A DNA stretch of 9,602 bases. It comes from an uncultured Rhodospirillaceae bacterium (GTDB lineage Bacteria > Pseudomonadota > Alphaproteobacteria > Thalassobaculales > Thalassobaculaceae). The translations under genes were made by a program, and so were the position numbers. How positions within the stretch are numbered: position 1 is the stretch's first letter; the number at the start of each line of letters is the position of its first letter. The notes under the pieces were generated by a model, which saw nothing but the letters and a program-made list of their open reading frames with translations, searched no databases and had not been told where the DNA came from. The DNA lies in the NCBI GenBank assembly GCA_937891725.1, contig CALAHL010000264.1, positions 1 to 9,602 of the forward strand, in the 5' to 3' direction. Positions 1 to 5,960 of this stretch are shown here, piece after piece.

Positions 1-174
1 GAGCTGAAACAGCGCATGGCGCATGGCCAGAATGTCAAAAAATCGTAACCTTCTTGTGGGCAACCCCAAAACAAGCCTAAAACCAGACCAACCTTCGCAA
101 GCGCTGGCAAACGGTCGTATGCCGGGCTGCGGGTGGGATCAGAACCGATCTAAACGACCAAGGAGACGGAGCGG
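1..174. other. Upstream region of plsX, mostly non-coding
   Basis: All three plus-strand frames close early: stops at 5-7, 46-48 and 78-80. If an upstream plus-strand gene enters the window, only its last few codons are here. The frame ending at 46-48 would give a tail ending in NVKKS, which does not look like ribosomal protein L32, the gene often found before plsX. On the minus strand an ATG at 24 opens a frame running off the edge, but it has no good ribosome binding site and cannot be judged. A weak promoter-like pair, TTGTGG (54-59) and TAAAAC (78-83) with 18 bases between, could serve plsX, but it matches the consensus poorly. Confidence 0.4.
161..165 (+). promoter_or_regulatory. Ribosome binding site of plsX
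   Basis: AGGAG lies nine bases before the GTG at 175. It supports the non-ATG start over any internal ATG. Confidence 0.75.
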
Positions 175-1260
175 GTGGCTTCCGGTTTGACCATCGCGTT
201 GGATGCAATGGGGGGAGACAAAGGCCCCGAGGTTGTCGTCCACGGGGCCGATGTGGCGCTGGAGCGCGCTCCGGATCTCTCCTTCATTTTGGTGGGGGAT
301 GAGACACGGATCGCTGCAGCCTTGTCCAAGACCAAGCGTCTGGCGAAATCCAACCCCGAGATCCTGCATACCGACAAGGCGATCGCGTCCGATGAGAAAC
401 CGTCGGTGGCGTTCCGGACGGGTAAGGGCTCGTCCATGTGGGTGGCGATTGAGCAGGTCAAGACAGGCAAGGCCACTTGCGTGGTCTCCGCCGGCAACAC
501 CGGCGCGCTTATGGCGATTGCCAAATTGCTGCTGCGCACCGTTCCGGGGATTGATCGCCCGGCGATCGCGAGCTTCTTTCCGACCCGCCGCGGCGAGAGC
601 GCCATGCTCGACCTCGGAGCGAACATCGAGTGCGACGCGCGGAATCTTGTCGAGTTTGCCCTGATGGGCGAAATCTTTGCCCGCACCGTCCTGGGGCTCG
701 AACGCCCTTTGGTGGGGCTGCTGAACGTCGGCTCAGAAGAACAGAAAGGCTCCGAGTCGCTGCGGGACGCGGCCGCGACCCTGCGCAAACTCGACGAATT
801 GTCGTTCGATTTTCACGGTTTCATCGAGGGCGACGATATCGCAGCCGGGACCGTCGATGTGATCGTGACCGATGGATTCTCCGGCAATATCGCCCTGAAG
901 ACCGCCGAAGGGACCGCCCGTCTTACCGGACAGTTCCTGCGGGATGCGTTTCGGTCGTCGCTGATTTCCAAGATCGGATATCTGCTCGCCCGAAATGCCG
1001 TCGGACAATTGCGCCAACGCATGGACCCAAGGCGTTACAATGGGGCCGTGTTCCTGGGCCTGAACGGGATCACCGTCAAAAGCCACGGCGGCACTGATGC
1101 GTTGGGCTTCGCAAACGCGATCGGTGTGGCGGCGGACATGGCGCAGTACGACTTCATCGAGCAAGTGAAGCTCGATTTGGCGGAGTTGAAATTGAAGAAC
1201 ACCGAGGAGCGCCCTGCCAGCGATGGCCCGGCGGAACCGACAGTGGTTGCGACAGCATGA
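175..1260 (+). CDS. plsX: Phosphate acyltransferase PlsX
   Basis: PlsX converts acyl-ACP and phosphate into acyl-phosphate, the acyl donor used by PlsY in the first step of phospholipid synthesis; it is a peripheral membrane enzyme. The 361-residue product shows the family landmarks in order: DAMGGD at residues 10-15, SAGNTGALMA at 105-114, the MLDLGAN stretch at 144-150, DVIVTDGFSGNIALK at 228-242 and GLNGITVKSHGG at 295-306. The length is slightly above the usual 330-350, owing to a charged, low-complexity C-terminal tail after about residue 340. The GTG start at 175 is chosen because AGGAG lies at 161-165, nine bases upstream, and MASGLTIALDAMGGD is the normal N-terminus. The stop overlaps the fabH start (ATGA at 1257-1260), so the two are translationally coupled. 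This gene pair is conserved in many bacteria. Confidence 0.97.
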   Translation: MASGLTIALDAMGGDKGPEVVVHGADVALERAPDLSFILVGDETRIAAALSKTKRLAKSNPEILHTDKAIASDEKPSVAFRTGKGSSMWVAIEQVKTGKATCVVSAGNTGALMAIAKLLLRTVPGIDRPAIASFFPTRRGESAMLDLGANIECDARNLVEFALMGEIFARTVLGLERPLVGLLNVGSEEQKGSESLRDAAATLRKLDELSFDFHGFIEGDDIAAGTVDVIVTDGFSGNIALKTAEGTARLTGQFLRDAFRSSLISKIGYLLARNAVGQLRQRMDPRRYNGAVFLGLNGITVKSHGGTDALGFANAIGVAADMAQYDFIEQVKLDLAELKLKNTEERPASDGPAEPTVVATA

Positions 1261-2297
1261 TGAAACGCTCACTTCTGATCGGGACCGGATCCTATCTTCC
1301 GGCCCGGGTTGTCACCAACGACGAACTCGCCTTGCGGATGGAAACATCCGACGACTGGATCCGACAGCGTACCGGCATAGGCCAGCGCCATATCGCAGCC
1401 GATGGGGAGATGACCAGCACGCTGGCCACCAAGGCCGCGCGCGGCGCCTTGGAGCGGGCAGGCGTTCCGGTCTCGGAGGTGGATCTGATCGTGGTGGCGA
1501 CCACCACGCCGGACGACACCTTTCCCTCGACCGCGACCAAGGTTCAACACGCGCTTGGCATGACGCGTGGGTTCGCCTTCGACATCCAGGCGGTCTGCGC
1601 CGGTTTCGTCTACGCCCTCGCAACGGCCGATAATTTTCTGAAGGCCGGGCAGGGCCGCACCGCCTTGGTCATTGGTGCGGAGACGTTTTCCAGACTGCTT
1701 GACTGGGAGGACCGCTCGACCTGCGTTCTGTTCGGAGATGGCGCAGGTGCGGTCGTGTTGAGATCGGAAGATGTCGAAGGTGCATCAACGGCTTGGGGCG
1801 TTTTGTCAACCCATCTTCATAGCGACGGAAGCGCCCGCGATATCCTGTATGTGGACGGCGGACCGTCCTCGACCGGCACGGTTGGACATGTTCGGATGGA
1901 GGGCAAGGAAGTGTTCCGCCATGCCGTCTCCAAGCTGTCGAATGTGATCGATGAAGCCCTGACCGCCAATGGAATGACCTCGGATCAGGTCGACTGGCTG
2001 ATCCCGCATCAGGCCAACCGTCGGATCATCGAAGCGATGGCCAAACGCATGGGCCTGCCGATGAGCCGGGTGGTGTGCTCGATCGAGCAGCATGCGAACA
2101 CTTCGGCAGCCTCCATTCCGCTCGCCCTTGATCAGGCAGCGCGGGATGGTCGGGTGAAATCCGGCGATTTGGTTCTGGTTGAAGCGATCGGTGGAGGCCT
2201 TGCATGGGGGGCTGGGCTGGTCCGGATCGGCGTGCCAACCGCCGGAAACCTAGGGCAGGCGAAGGCAAAGCGCGAGGAACCGGCCCCAATCGCCTGA
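1257..2297 (+). CDS. fabH: 3-oxoacyl-ACP synthase III (KAS III)
   Basis: FabH condenses an acyl-CoA, usually acetyl-CoA, with malonyl-ACP to start type II fatty acid synthesis in the cytoplasm. The Cys-His-Asn triad is visible: Cys114 in AVCAGF, His251 in PHQANRR and Asn281 in HANTSAAS. The N-terminal GTGSYLP and the TSDDWI..RTGI segment (residues 30-41) are also typical, as is the C-terminal GGGLAWGA (312-319). At 346 residues it is longer than the usual 315-325. The excess is a Lys/Glu/Pro-rich tail after residue 325 that follows the normal end of the fold. The start overlaps the plsX stop as ATGA; a second ATG directly follows at 1260, so the true start could be one codon later. Being coupled to plsX, it should follow the same promoter and supply the acyl chains that PlsX uses. 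Confidence 0.97.
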   Translation: MMKRSLLIGTGSYLPARVVTNDELALRMETSDDWIRQRTGIGQRHIAADGEMTSTLATKAARGALERAGVPVSEVDLIVVATTTPDDTFPSTATKVQHALGMTRGFAFDIQAVCAGFVYALATADNFLKAGQGRTALVIGAETFSRLLDWEDRSTCVLFGDGAGAVVLRSEDVEGASTAWGVLSTHLHSDGSARDILYVDGGPSSTGTVGHVRMEGKEVFRHAVSKLSNVIDEALTANGMTSDQVDWLIPHQANRRIIEAMAKRMGLPMSRVVCSIEQHANTSAASIPLALDQAARDGRVKSGDLVLVEAIGGGLAWGAGLVRIGVPTAGNLGQAKAKREEPAPIA

Positions 2298-2311
2298 AAT
2301 TGCCGAATTAA

Positions 2312-2340
2312 TTGACCCGAGTTTCGGTTAAGGGTACCCT
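2312..2340 (+). promoter_or_regulatory. Candidate sigma-70-type promoter for ihfA
   Basis: TTGACC (2312-2317) and TACCCT (2335-2340) are separated by exactly 17 bases, within the 66-bp gap between fabH and ihfA. The -35 box matches five of six consensus bases; the -10 box keeps the key TA...T. Transcription would begin near 2347, just upstream of the ihfA ribosome binding site. This suggests ihfA can be expressed separately from plsX-fabH. Confidence 0.5.
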
Positions 2341-2352
2341 GTCGTCACAACT

Positions 2353-2358
2353 AGGGGG
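2353..2358 (+). promoter_or_regulatory. Ribosome binding site deciding the ihfA start
   Basis: AGGGGG ends five bases before the ATG at 2364. It overlaps the alternative in-frame GTG at 2358, so it favours the ATG. Confidence 0.65.
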
Positions 2359-2363
2359 TGCTC

Positions 2364-2669
2364 ATGACCGACCATACGGTAACGCGCGCGCAATTGAGTG
2401 AATCTGTGTACCAGGAGGTTGGGCTCTCCCGGAACGAATCGGCCGATTTAGTCGAGTCGGTTCTGGATGAGATGATCGACGCCTTGGCGCGGGATGAGAT
2501 GGTAAAAATCTCGTCTTTCGGAAGTTTTTCCGTGCGCCAGAAGGGCCAACGGGTCGGACGCAATCCGAAGACCGGAGAAGAGGTTCCCATTCTCCCGCGT
2601 CGGGTTTTGGTGTTCCGTCCGTCGCATGTTTTGAAAAATCGGATCAACGCCAAGCTGGGCAACGGGTAG
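2364..2669 (+). CDS. ihfA: Integration host factor subunit alpha
   Basis: IHF-alpha pairs with IHF-beta to form a heterodimer that binds specific sites in the DNA minor groove and bends it sharply, acting in transcription, replication and recombination. The 101-residue product matches the usual length of about 100. It has the helical dimerisation N-terminus (residues 7-44), the KISSFGSF strand at 48-55, and the DNA-binding arm signature GRNPKTGE at 65-72, in which Pro68 is the residue expected to intercalate. The RRVLVFRPS segment at 79-87 and the C-terminal helix follow. The ATG at 2364 is preferred over the GTG at 2358 because of the ribosome binding site position. The pattern fits the alpha subunit rather than HU or beta, and the neighbours (fabH before, merR after) fit the known alphaproteobacterial ihfA locus. 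Confidence 0.93.
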   Translation: MTDHTVTRAQLSESVYQEVGLSRNESADLVESVLDEMIDALARDEMVKISSFGSFSVRQKGQRVGRNPKTGEEVPILPRRVLVFRPSHVLKNRINAKLGNG

Positions 2670-2687
2670 ACCGGTGCACTCGGTGAC

Positions 2688-2701
2688 GCCGCGTGAGCGG
2701 C
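2688..2701 (+). other. Small GC hairpin between ihfA and merR
   Basis: GCCGC and GCGGC form a five-base-pair stem closed by GTGA, a GNRA-type tetraloop. No T-rich run follows, so it is not a canonical terminator; it may protect the 3' end of the ihfA transcript or mean nothing. Confidence 0.3.
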
Positions 2702-2709
2702 CTCGGGTT

Positions 2710-2734
2710 TGAATTCGGGGTTATGAATTCGGGG
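2710..2734. repeat. Short tandem direct repeat upstream of merR
   Basis: The 11-mer TGAATTCGGGG occurs at 2710-2720 and again at 2724-2734, a 14-bp period. Each copy contains the palindrome GAATTC. It lies directly before the start region of the MerR-type gene, so it could be an operator, though regulators of this family usually bind inverted repeats and the period is not close to a helical turn. Confidence 0.55.
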
Positions 2735-2788
2735 CGATGAGATATCGCGGTGACAGCGCAAAACGCGCGACAAGGGGTGAAACGGGTC

Positions 2789-3355
2789 ATGGCCGAACTG
2801 GATCAGTCACAGCAACCGCGGCGCAACGGCAAATCGGCGGCGGCGTTTCGGACGATCAGCGAAGTTGCCGTTGATCTTGAGGTTCCGCCGCATGTTCTGC
2901 GGTTCTGGGAGTCGAAATTCAGTCAGGTCCGTCCCCTGAAGCGGGGCGGTGGACGGCGGTATTATCGACCTGAAGATGTCGCTTTGCTGGAGCGTATCCG
3001 CGAGCTTCTGTACCGCGAGGGCTACACCATAAAAGGGGTTCAGAAACTCCTGCGGGATGGTGCGGTGCGGATGCCGACGGCCGGCGAGGCCGCACGGGCA
3101 GCCCATGCCACGAGTCCTCGTAAGGGTGGGAACCCGGACTCTGCGGCACGGCAGGAAGCGGCGGCAGCGCCTAAAGTCGAAGCGTCGAACGATAGTGCGC
3201 CAATCGGTGAGGCCGCGCGTGAAAACGAAGTGCCTCGGGTGGCGATGGACCTTTCATCCGACCTCGCGCTTGACGACAGTGCGCGCGGCAGGTTGAGCGA
3301 TGTTCTGAAAGACTTGAAGGCGCTCAAGAGACTCTTGGCGGATGCGCGTCGCTGA
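2789..3355 (+). CDS. MerR-family transcriptional regulator
   Basis: This is a winged-helix DNA-binding protein of 188 residues. Residues 21-92 form the MerR-type domain: RTISEVAVDLEVPPHVLRFWESKF gives the helix-turn-helix, RRYYRPEDV (56-64) the wing, and LLERIRELLYREGYTIKGVQKLL (66-88) the following helices. Residues 93-150 are an Ala/Pro-rich, probably disordered linker. Residues 164-186 (SARGRLSDVLKDLKALKRLL) form a short amphipathic helix that could dimerise. There is no Cys pattern for metal sensing and no recognisable ligand domain, so the signal is unknown. The ATG at 2789 follows AAGGGG (2772-2777) at about eleven bases; an in-frame GTG at 2750 would add 13 residues and cannot be excluded. 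A gene of this type regularly follows ihfA in Alphaproteobacteria, which suggests a conserved but poorly characterised role. Confidence 0.88.
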   Translation: MAELDQSQQPRRNGKSAAAFRTISEVAVDLEVPPHVLRFWESKFSQVRPLKRGGGRRYYRPEDVALLERIRELLYREGYTIKGVQKLLRDGAVRMPTAGEAARAAHATSPRKGGNPDSAARQEAAAAPKVEASNDSAPIGEAARENEVPRVAMDLSSDLALDDSARGRLSDVLKDLKALKRLLADARR

Positions 3356-3380
3356 AACGCACAATCCGTCTTTCAAAGCG

Positions 3381-3409
3381 TTGTCCCGCCGGAAGTCATC
3401 GCCTATAGT
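3381..3409 (+). promoter_or_regulatory. Promoter of tRNA-Pro
   Basis: TTGTCC (3381-3386) and TATAGT (3404-3409) are 17 bases apart, placing the start near 3416, about three bases before the mature tRNA. The stretch after the -10 box (CCGCGCC) is very GC-rich, as in stable-RNA promoters under stringent control. This is the clearest promoter in the window. Confidence 0.7.
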
Positions 3410-3418
3410 CCGCGCCGT

Positions 3419-3495
3419 CGGAGCGTAGCGCAGCCTGGTAGCGCACCACACTGGGGGTGTGGGGGTCGTGGGTTCGAATCCCGCCGCTCCGACCA
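3419..3495 (+). tRNA. tRNA-Pro, anticodon GGG
   Basis: This is a complete 77-base cloverleaf. The acceptor stem pairs CGGAGCG (3419-3425) with CGCTCCG (3485-3491), followed by discriminator A3492 and an encoded CCA (3493-3495). The anticodon stem CCACA/TGTGG encloses the loop CTGGGGG at 3451-3457, with anticodon GGG at 3453-3455, reading CCC and, by wobble, CCU. The D arm GCGCAGCCTGGTAGCGC and the T loop GGTTCGAATCC are canonical. It sits just after the merR gene, as in many alphaproteobacteria. No repeat of its 3' end is seen elsewhere in the window, so there is no sign that it serves as an integration site here. No clear terminator follows. Confidence 0.97.
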
Positions 3496-3587
3496 TATCT
3501 TTTCGGGCCCGTCCTACGGCTATCCCCCAAGAGACCGAGACTAAGGCCCGGGGCAGTTTGCTTGAGAGCAAGGGGAGGAAGCCTGAA

Positions 3588-4355
3588 ATGTCCGTGACCG
3601 CCGTCAATCGAAACACCGAAGTCGACGCCCGCGCCCAAACCAAGATCGATCTGGCGGCAGCCCTCCGTTGGGCTGTGCGGATGGGATTCCATGAGGGCAT
3701 CTGCAACCATTTCTCCGCCGTGATTCCCGGCGAAGACGATCGGTTCCTGATCAACCCTCACGGCTATCACTGGTCGGAAGTGCGGGCCAGCGATCTGGTC
3801 GAGGTCGATGCAGACGGCAAGGCCGTGAACGGCAAGGAACCGCCTGAGCCGACCGCATTCTTCATCCACTATCACATTCACCGGAATGTTCCGGAGGCGA
3901 AGGTGGTGCTTCACACCCACATGCCCTACGCCACAGCCCTGACGATGCTGGAAGACGGGCGGCTCGAGCCGACGCTGCAGACATCGCTCAAGTTCTACAA
4001 CGACATCGCCTATGACGATGATTACAACGGGCTCGCACTTGACGATTCCGAGGGCGAGCGGATCGCGAAGGCGCTGCAGGGCGGCAAGAAGGTGGCCTTC
4101 CTGGCAAACCACGGGATCGTGGTGGTGGGGGAGACCGTGGCGGACGCCTATGACAATCTCTACTACCTGGAGCGCGCCTGTCAGGCACAGGTGATCGCCA
4201 TGTCGACGGGCCGTCCGATGCGGCGGATTTCGCAGGATGTGGCCCAGATGACCCACGATCAGATGAGCCAGCCCAGCGAGCGCGCGCAGGCAGTGCGCCA
4301 TTTCGAGGCACTGAAGCGTCTGTTGGAGAAGGACGAAGCGGACTATAAGGACTGA
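3588..4355 (+). CDS. Class II aldolase/adducin-family protein
   Basis: This 255-residue protein belongs to the class II aldolase/adducin fold, whose enzymes (fuculose-phosphate aldolase, ribulose-phosphate epimerase AraD) use a divalent metal held by three histidines. Those histidines are visible: His109 and His111 in VLHTHMPYA, and His175 in LANHGIVVVGE. The N-terminal CNHFSAVIP (39-47) and NPHGYHWSEV (56-65) match the phosphate-side loops. The acid that acts as catalytic Glu in FucA (Glu73, four residues before a conserved His) is replaced: the local sequence is PTAFFIH with Ala90 at that place. This points to the adducin-like branch or to another reaction, so no substrate is named. The ATG at 3588 follows AGGGGAGGA (3571-3579) at eight bases. 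Extending the frame upstream would run into the tRNA and is rejected. No promoter is evident, so read-through from the tRNA promoter is possible. Confidence 0.9.
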   Translation: MSVTAVNRNTEVDARAQTKIDLAAALRWAVRMGFHEGICNHFSAVIPGEDDRFLINPHGYHWSEVRASDLVEVDADGKAVNGKEPPEPTAFFIHYHIHRNVPEAKVVLHTHMPYATALTMLEDGRLEPTLQTSLKFYNDIAYDDDYNGLALDDSEGERIAKALQGGKKVAFLANHGIVVVGETVADAYDNLYYLERACQAQVIAMSTGRPMRRISQDVAQMTHDQMSQPSERAQAVRHFEALKRLLEKDEADYKD

Positions 4356-4370
4356 TCGAGTTTTCGTTAA

Positions 4371-4420
4371 GCCCGTCTGATAACGACCTGTAAATTCAGG
4401 ATAAAGTTATCTAGACGGGC
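4371..4420. terminator. Long hairpin between convergent genes
   Basis: GCCCGTCTGATAAC (4371-4384) pairs with GTTATC (4406-4411) and AGACGGGC (4413-4420), giving 14 base pairs interrupted only by a bulged T4412. Inside, CCTG (4387-4390) pairs with CAGG (4397-4400) around the loop TAAATT. It starts 15 bases after the aldolase-family stop and covers the stop codon and last codons of the minus-strand gene ending at 4411. No T run follows on either strand, so it is at best a non-canonical bidirectional terminator or a 3'-end stabiliser. Confidence 0.55.
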
Positions 4421-4905
4421 CAGGGCTGTTTGACCAACTGCATGCCCACACGCTTGAAATACGCGTCGAAATTGGTGTCCGGGCCAACCAACTGATGCGC
4501 CAGTCTTGCGATCCGCGCGCGGCGCTCGGGCACTCGGAATGGCGGACCGGTTTCATCCATCGGCTGCGGGAGGATGCAGCGCCAGCCGTCGGCTGCCACC
4601 AACATATCGCGGAACACCACCGACCCATTGAACATGAAATCCAGCAGGATCCCCTGCGCCCGTTTATTGGGCAGCTTCTGTATCCAATCTTCGTTGTAGT
4701 TCTTGTCCGCAACCAGACCCCAGGCCATGCCGAAGCGCACGTCCTTCGTGAAGTTCAGCATGGTGGTGTGTTCCTGAAGCTCAAAATCCGGACCGCTGCC
4801 GCCCCGGATCGGGACGACCCGATACATGAACGTGGGCAGCAGGGTGCTACGCCAGTCCGCTGGTGCACTGCCAGCGATGACCGTGAGATAGTCTTCAAGC
4901 GTCAT
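4411..4905 (-). CDS. Hypothetical protein, 164 residues
   Basis: I do not recognise this family. The product is soluble-looking, with no signal peptide and no membrane segment, and is rich in aromatic and charged residues. Notable stretches are FELQEHTTMLNFTKDVRFGM (residues 41-60), a central hydrophobic GILLDFMFNGSVVFRDMLVAADG, a basic PERRARIARLAH segment, and a C-terminus ending KQPWPV. The complete frame, codon use in keeping with the neighbours and a position behind another minus-strand gene support a real gene. The ATG at 4905 has only a weak ribosome binding site (GGGG about ten bases upstream). The upstream gene ends 71 bases away on the same strand, so they may share a transcript. 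The 3' end of the gene lies within the hairpin at 4371-4420. Confidence 0.65.
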   Translation of the reverse strand: MTLEDYLTVIAGSAPADWRSTLLPTFMYRVVPIRGGSGPDFELQEHTTMLNFTKDVRFGMAWGLVADKNYNEDWIQKLPNKRAQGILLDFMFNGSVVFRDMLVAADGWRCILPQPMDETGPPFRVPERRARIARLAHQLVGPDTNFDAYFKRVGMQLVKQPWPV

Positions 4906-4976
4906 GGTCGGTTACCCCACATAAATCGAAGACAATCATGACCTTGCCAGCCATGCGTTGTCCAGTCAGCAGGATC

Positions 4977-5282
4977 TCAGGGGTGGTCTAGAAAACTGAT
5001 GGCTTCTTCGCGACCCGCAACGGTCAACTTGCACACCAACCAGTCCGGTTTGAGAGGATTTCGGAACCAGGGCTCGGCCCATCCTTGCGCGATCGACATA
5101 TGGACAAGGCCGGGATCAATGGCCTGGCCGTCGGAGTCGAACAGCGGAAGCTTGCCGCCGGGTTGGTCGATACCGCGGGCGAGCCAGGCACGGACGGTAT
5201 CTTTCGGATGGGCGTTTGCGTTCGCGGGTGCGCCCGGAGGGTCGACCCGCCCGTTTCCCATGGCACCGCCCTGACCGACCAT
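4977..5282 (-). CDS. Hypothetical protein, possible winged-helix-like fold
   Basis: This 101-residue protein has no family I can name with confidence. After a Gly/Pro/Ala-rich N-terminus (residues 1-25), the core reads VRAWLARGIDQPGGKLPLFD, then IDPGLVHMSIAQGWAEPWF, then NPLKPDWLVCKLTVAGREEAI. The last part, a hydrophobic strand followed by LTxAGRE, resembles the wing and final helix of small winged-helix domains, so a nucleic-acid-binding role is conceivable but is inference only. The ATG at 5282 is chosen because GGGGAA (reading the minus strand, at 5294-5289) lies six bases upstream. A longer version starting at 5363 lacks such a site and would add 27 residues across an AT-richer stretch. 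It is the first gene of a probable two-gene unit with the gene ending at 4411, and is divergent from the membrane protein at 5456. Confidence 0.6.
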   Translation of the reverse strand: MVGQGGAMGNGRVDPPGAPANANAHPKDTVRAWLARGIDQPGGKLPLFDSDGQAIDPGLVHMSIAQGWAEPWFRNPLKPDWLVCKLTVAGREEAISFLDHP

Positions 5283-5455
5283 CACTTGTTCCCCAACTTT
5301 TAAACCTAAGCACAGTCTATGCCCTAAATTGGCAAACACGCATACCAAGGTAAAGCTGGACATTCTAACGTGCTGTCATCAATCACACGATCACGTGGTC
5401 AGAAGTGCTAGACTACCCGCAATGTCCAAGCTTCCGGTCGTTTAGAGGTGGTCAG
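5283..5455. promoter_or_regulatory. Divergent intergenic region with near-palindrome
   Basis: These 173 bases lie between divergent genes and must hold promoters for both. They are more AT-rich than the surroundings, mainly at 5298-5345. GATCACGTGGTC at 5389-5400 is symmetric at ten of twelve positions around a CACGTG core and could be an operator. TAGACT at 5409-5414 could be a -10 box for the plus-strand gene, but the matching -35 is poor. On the minus strand TAGACT (5319-5314) is similar, again without a good -35. Confidence 0.35.
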
Positions 5456-5860
5456 ATGCGATCCCTACTTTCGGTCTTTGTCCTCATTTTTCTTTTGGTT
5501 GTCGCGACATCCGCGAGCGCCGACTCGACCCTTGGACCTAGCCACACGGAAGCGGGACGCGTCGGAATTTTGCCCGAATCCTGGGTCGAGACGCTTGAGC
5601 GCAACAATATTTCGGAGCAGACCGCCCTGATCGTCGGAGGCACCTCTGCCATTGCTATTGGGGTCGGCGTCTTCGCAGGAGCGGGTGCGGCGACCGGGGC
5701 CACCGGAGCGACCTTGGCGGCTGTCTGGCTCGCTCATTTGCCGTTTCATGTCGCCTTGTTGGGTGGGGCTGGCTACGCCGGTTGGAACTACCTATGGCCC
5801 GCAGAGCCCGAGCCGGTTCCGGCAGACGCGGTGGCTGTCGCTTTCCGCCGCAGTGCCGAA
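5456..5860 (+). CDS. Exported Gly/Ala-rich membrane protein, unknown function (stop codon 5861-5863)
   Basis: The product is 135 residues. It begins with a clear signal peptide: MRSLL, then a hydrophobic run to about residue 17, and ATSASA followed by Asp23, giving a likely signal peptidase I cut after Ala22. A polar segment (23-55) includes ESWVETLERNNISEQ. Then come two hydrophobic stretches: 57-93, very rich in Gly, Ala and Thr with GxG spacing that would allow tight helix packing, and 95-114, ending in aromatic NYLWP. A short acidic, proline-rich tail (EPEPVP) follows. It is probably a small inner-membrane protein of unknown role. The ATG at 5456 has AGAGGTGG at 5444-5451 just upstream; starting earlier would place a polar extension before the signal peptide. 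It faces away from the two minus-strand hypothetical genes. Confidence 0.72.
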
Positions 5861-5863
5861 TAG

Positions 5864-5960
5864 GAATCGCGCATAAATCGGAAGAGTGCTTCGCGCAAAC
5901 GGAGCCTTGTCGATCCCAGTCCGGAAGTGGGATGGTCCTGCCAAAACTGGAGGATGCAGT
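5864..5960 (+). promoter_or_regulatory. Leader of the MFS gene with a hairpin
   Basis: ATCCCA (5913-5918) and TGGGAT (5928-5933) form a six-base-pair stem with a nine-base loop, about 15 bases before the GGAGG ribosome binding site at 5949-5953. TCGCGCA occurs twice, at 5867-5873 and 5891-5897. I see no convincing promoter, so the transporter may be read through from the gene before it. Confidence 0.3.

Noticed and set aside
150..788. Minus-strand open frame of about 210 codons opposite plsX
   Set aside because: The translation is Ser/Arg/Ala-rich with no motif, while plsX on the other strand is certain.
3356..3382. AACGC/GCGTT hairpin after merR as a terminator
   Set aside because: The stem is only five base pairs with a 17-base loop and no T tract, and it overlaps the tRNA -35 box.
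3472..3495. tRNA-Pro 3' end as an integration (att) site
   Set aside because: No second copy of the 3' end and no integrase gene is visible in the window.
3459..3587. N-terminal extension of the aldolase-family protein
   Set aside because: It would begin inside the tRNA-Pro gene. A strong ribosome binding site points to the ATG at 3588.
3396..4301. Open frame of about 300 codons on the minus strand, antisense to the aldolase-family gene
   Set aside because: It runs across the tRNA gene and opposite a protein with recognisable motifs. It is a by-product of high G+C codon use.
5283..5363. N-terminal extension of the 101-residue protein to an ATG at 5363
   Set aside because: No ribosome binding site precedes it, the stretch is AT-richer than its surroundings, and a good site supports 5282.
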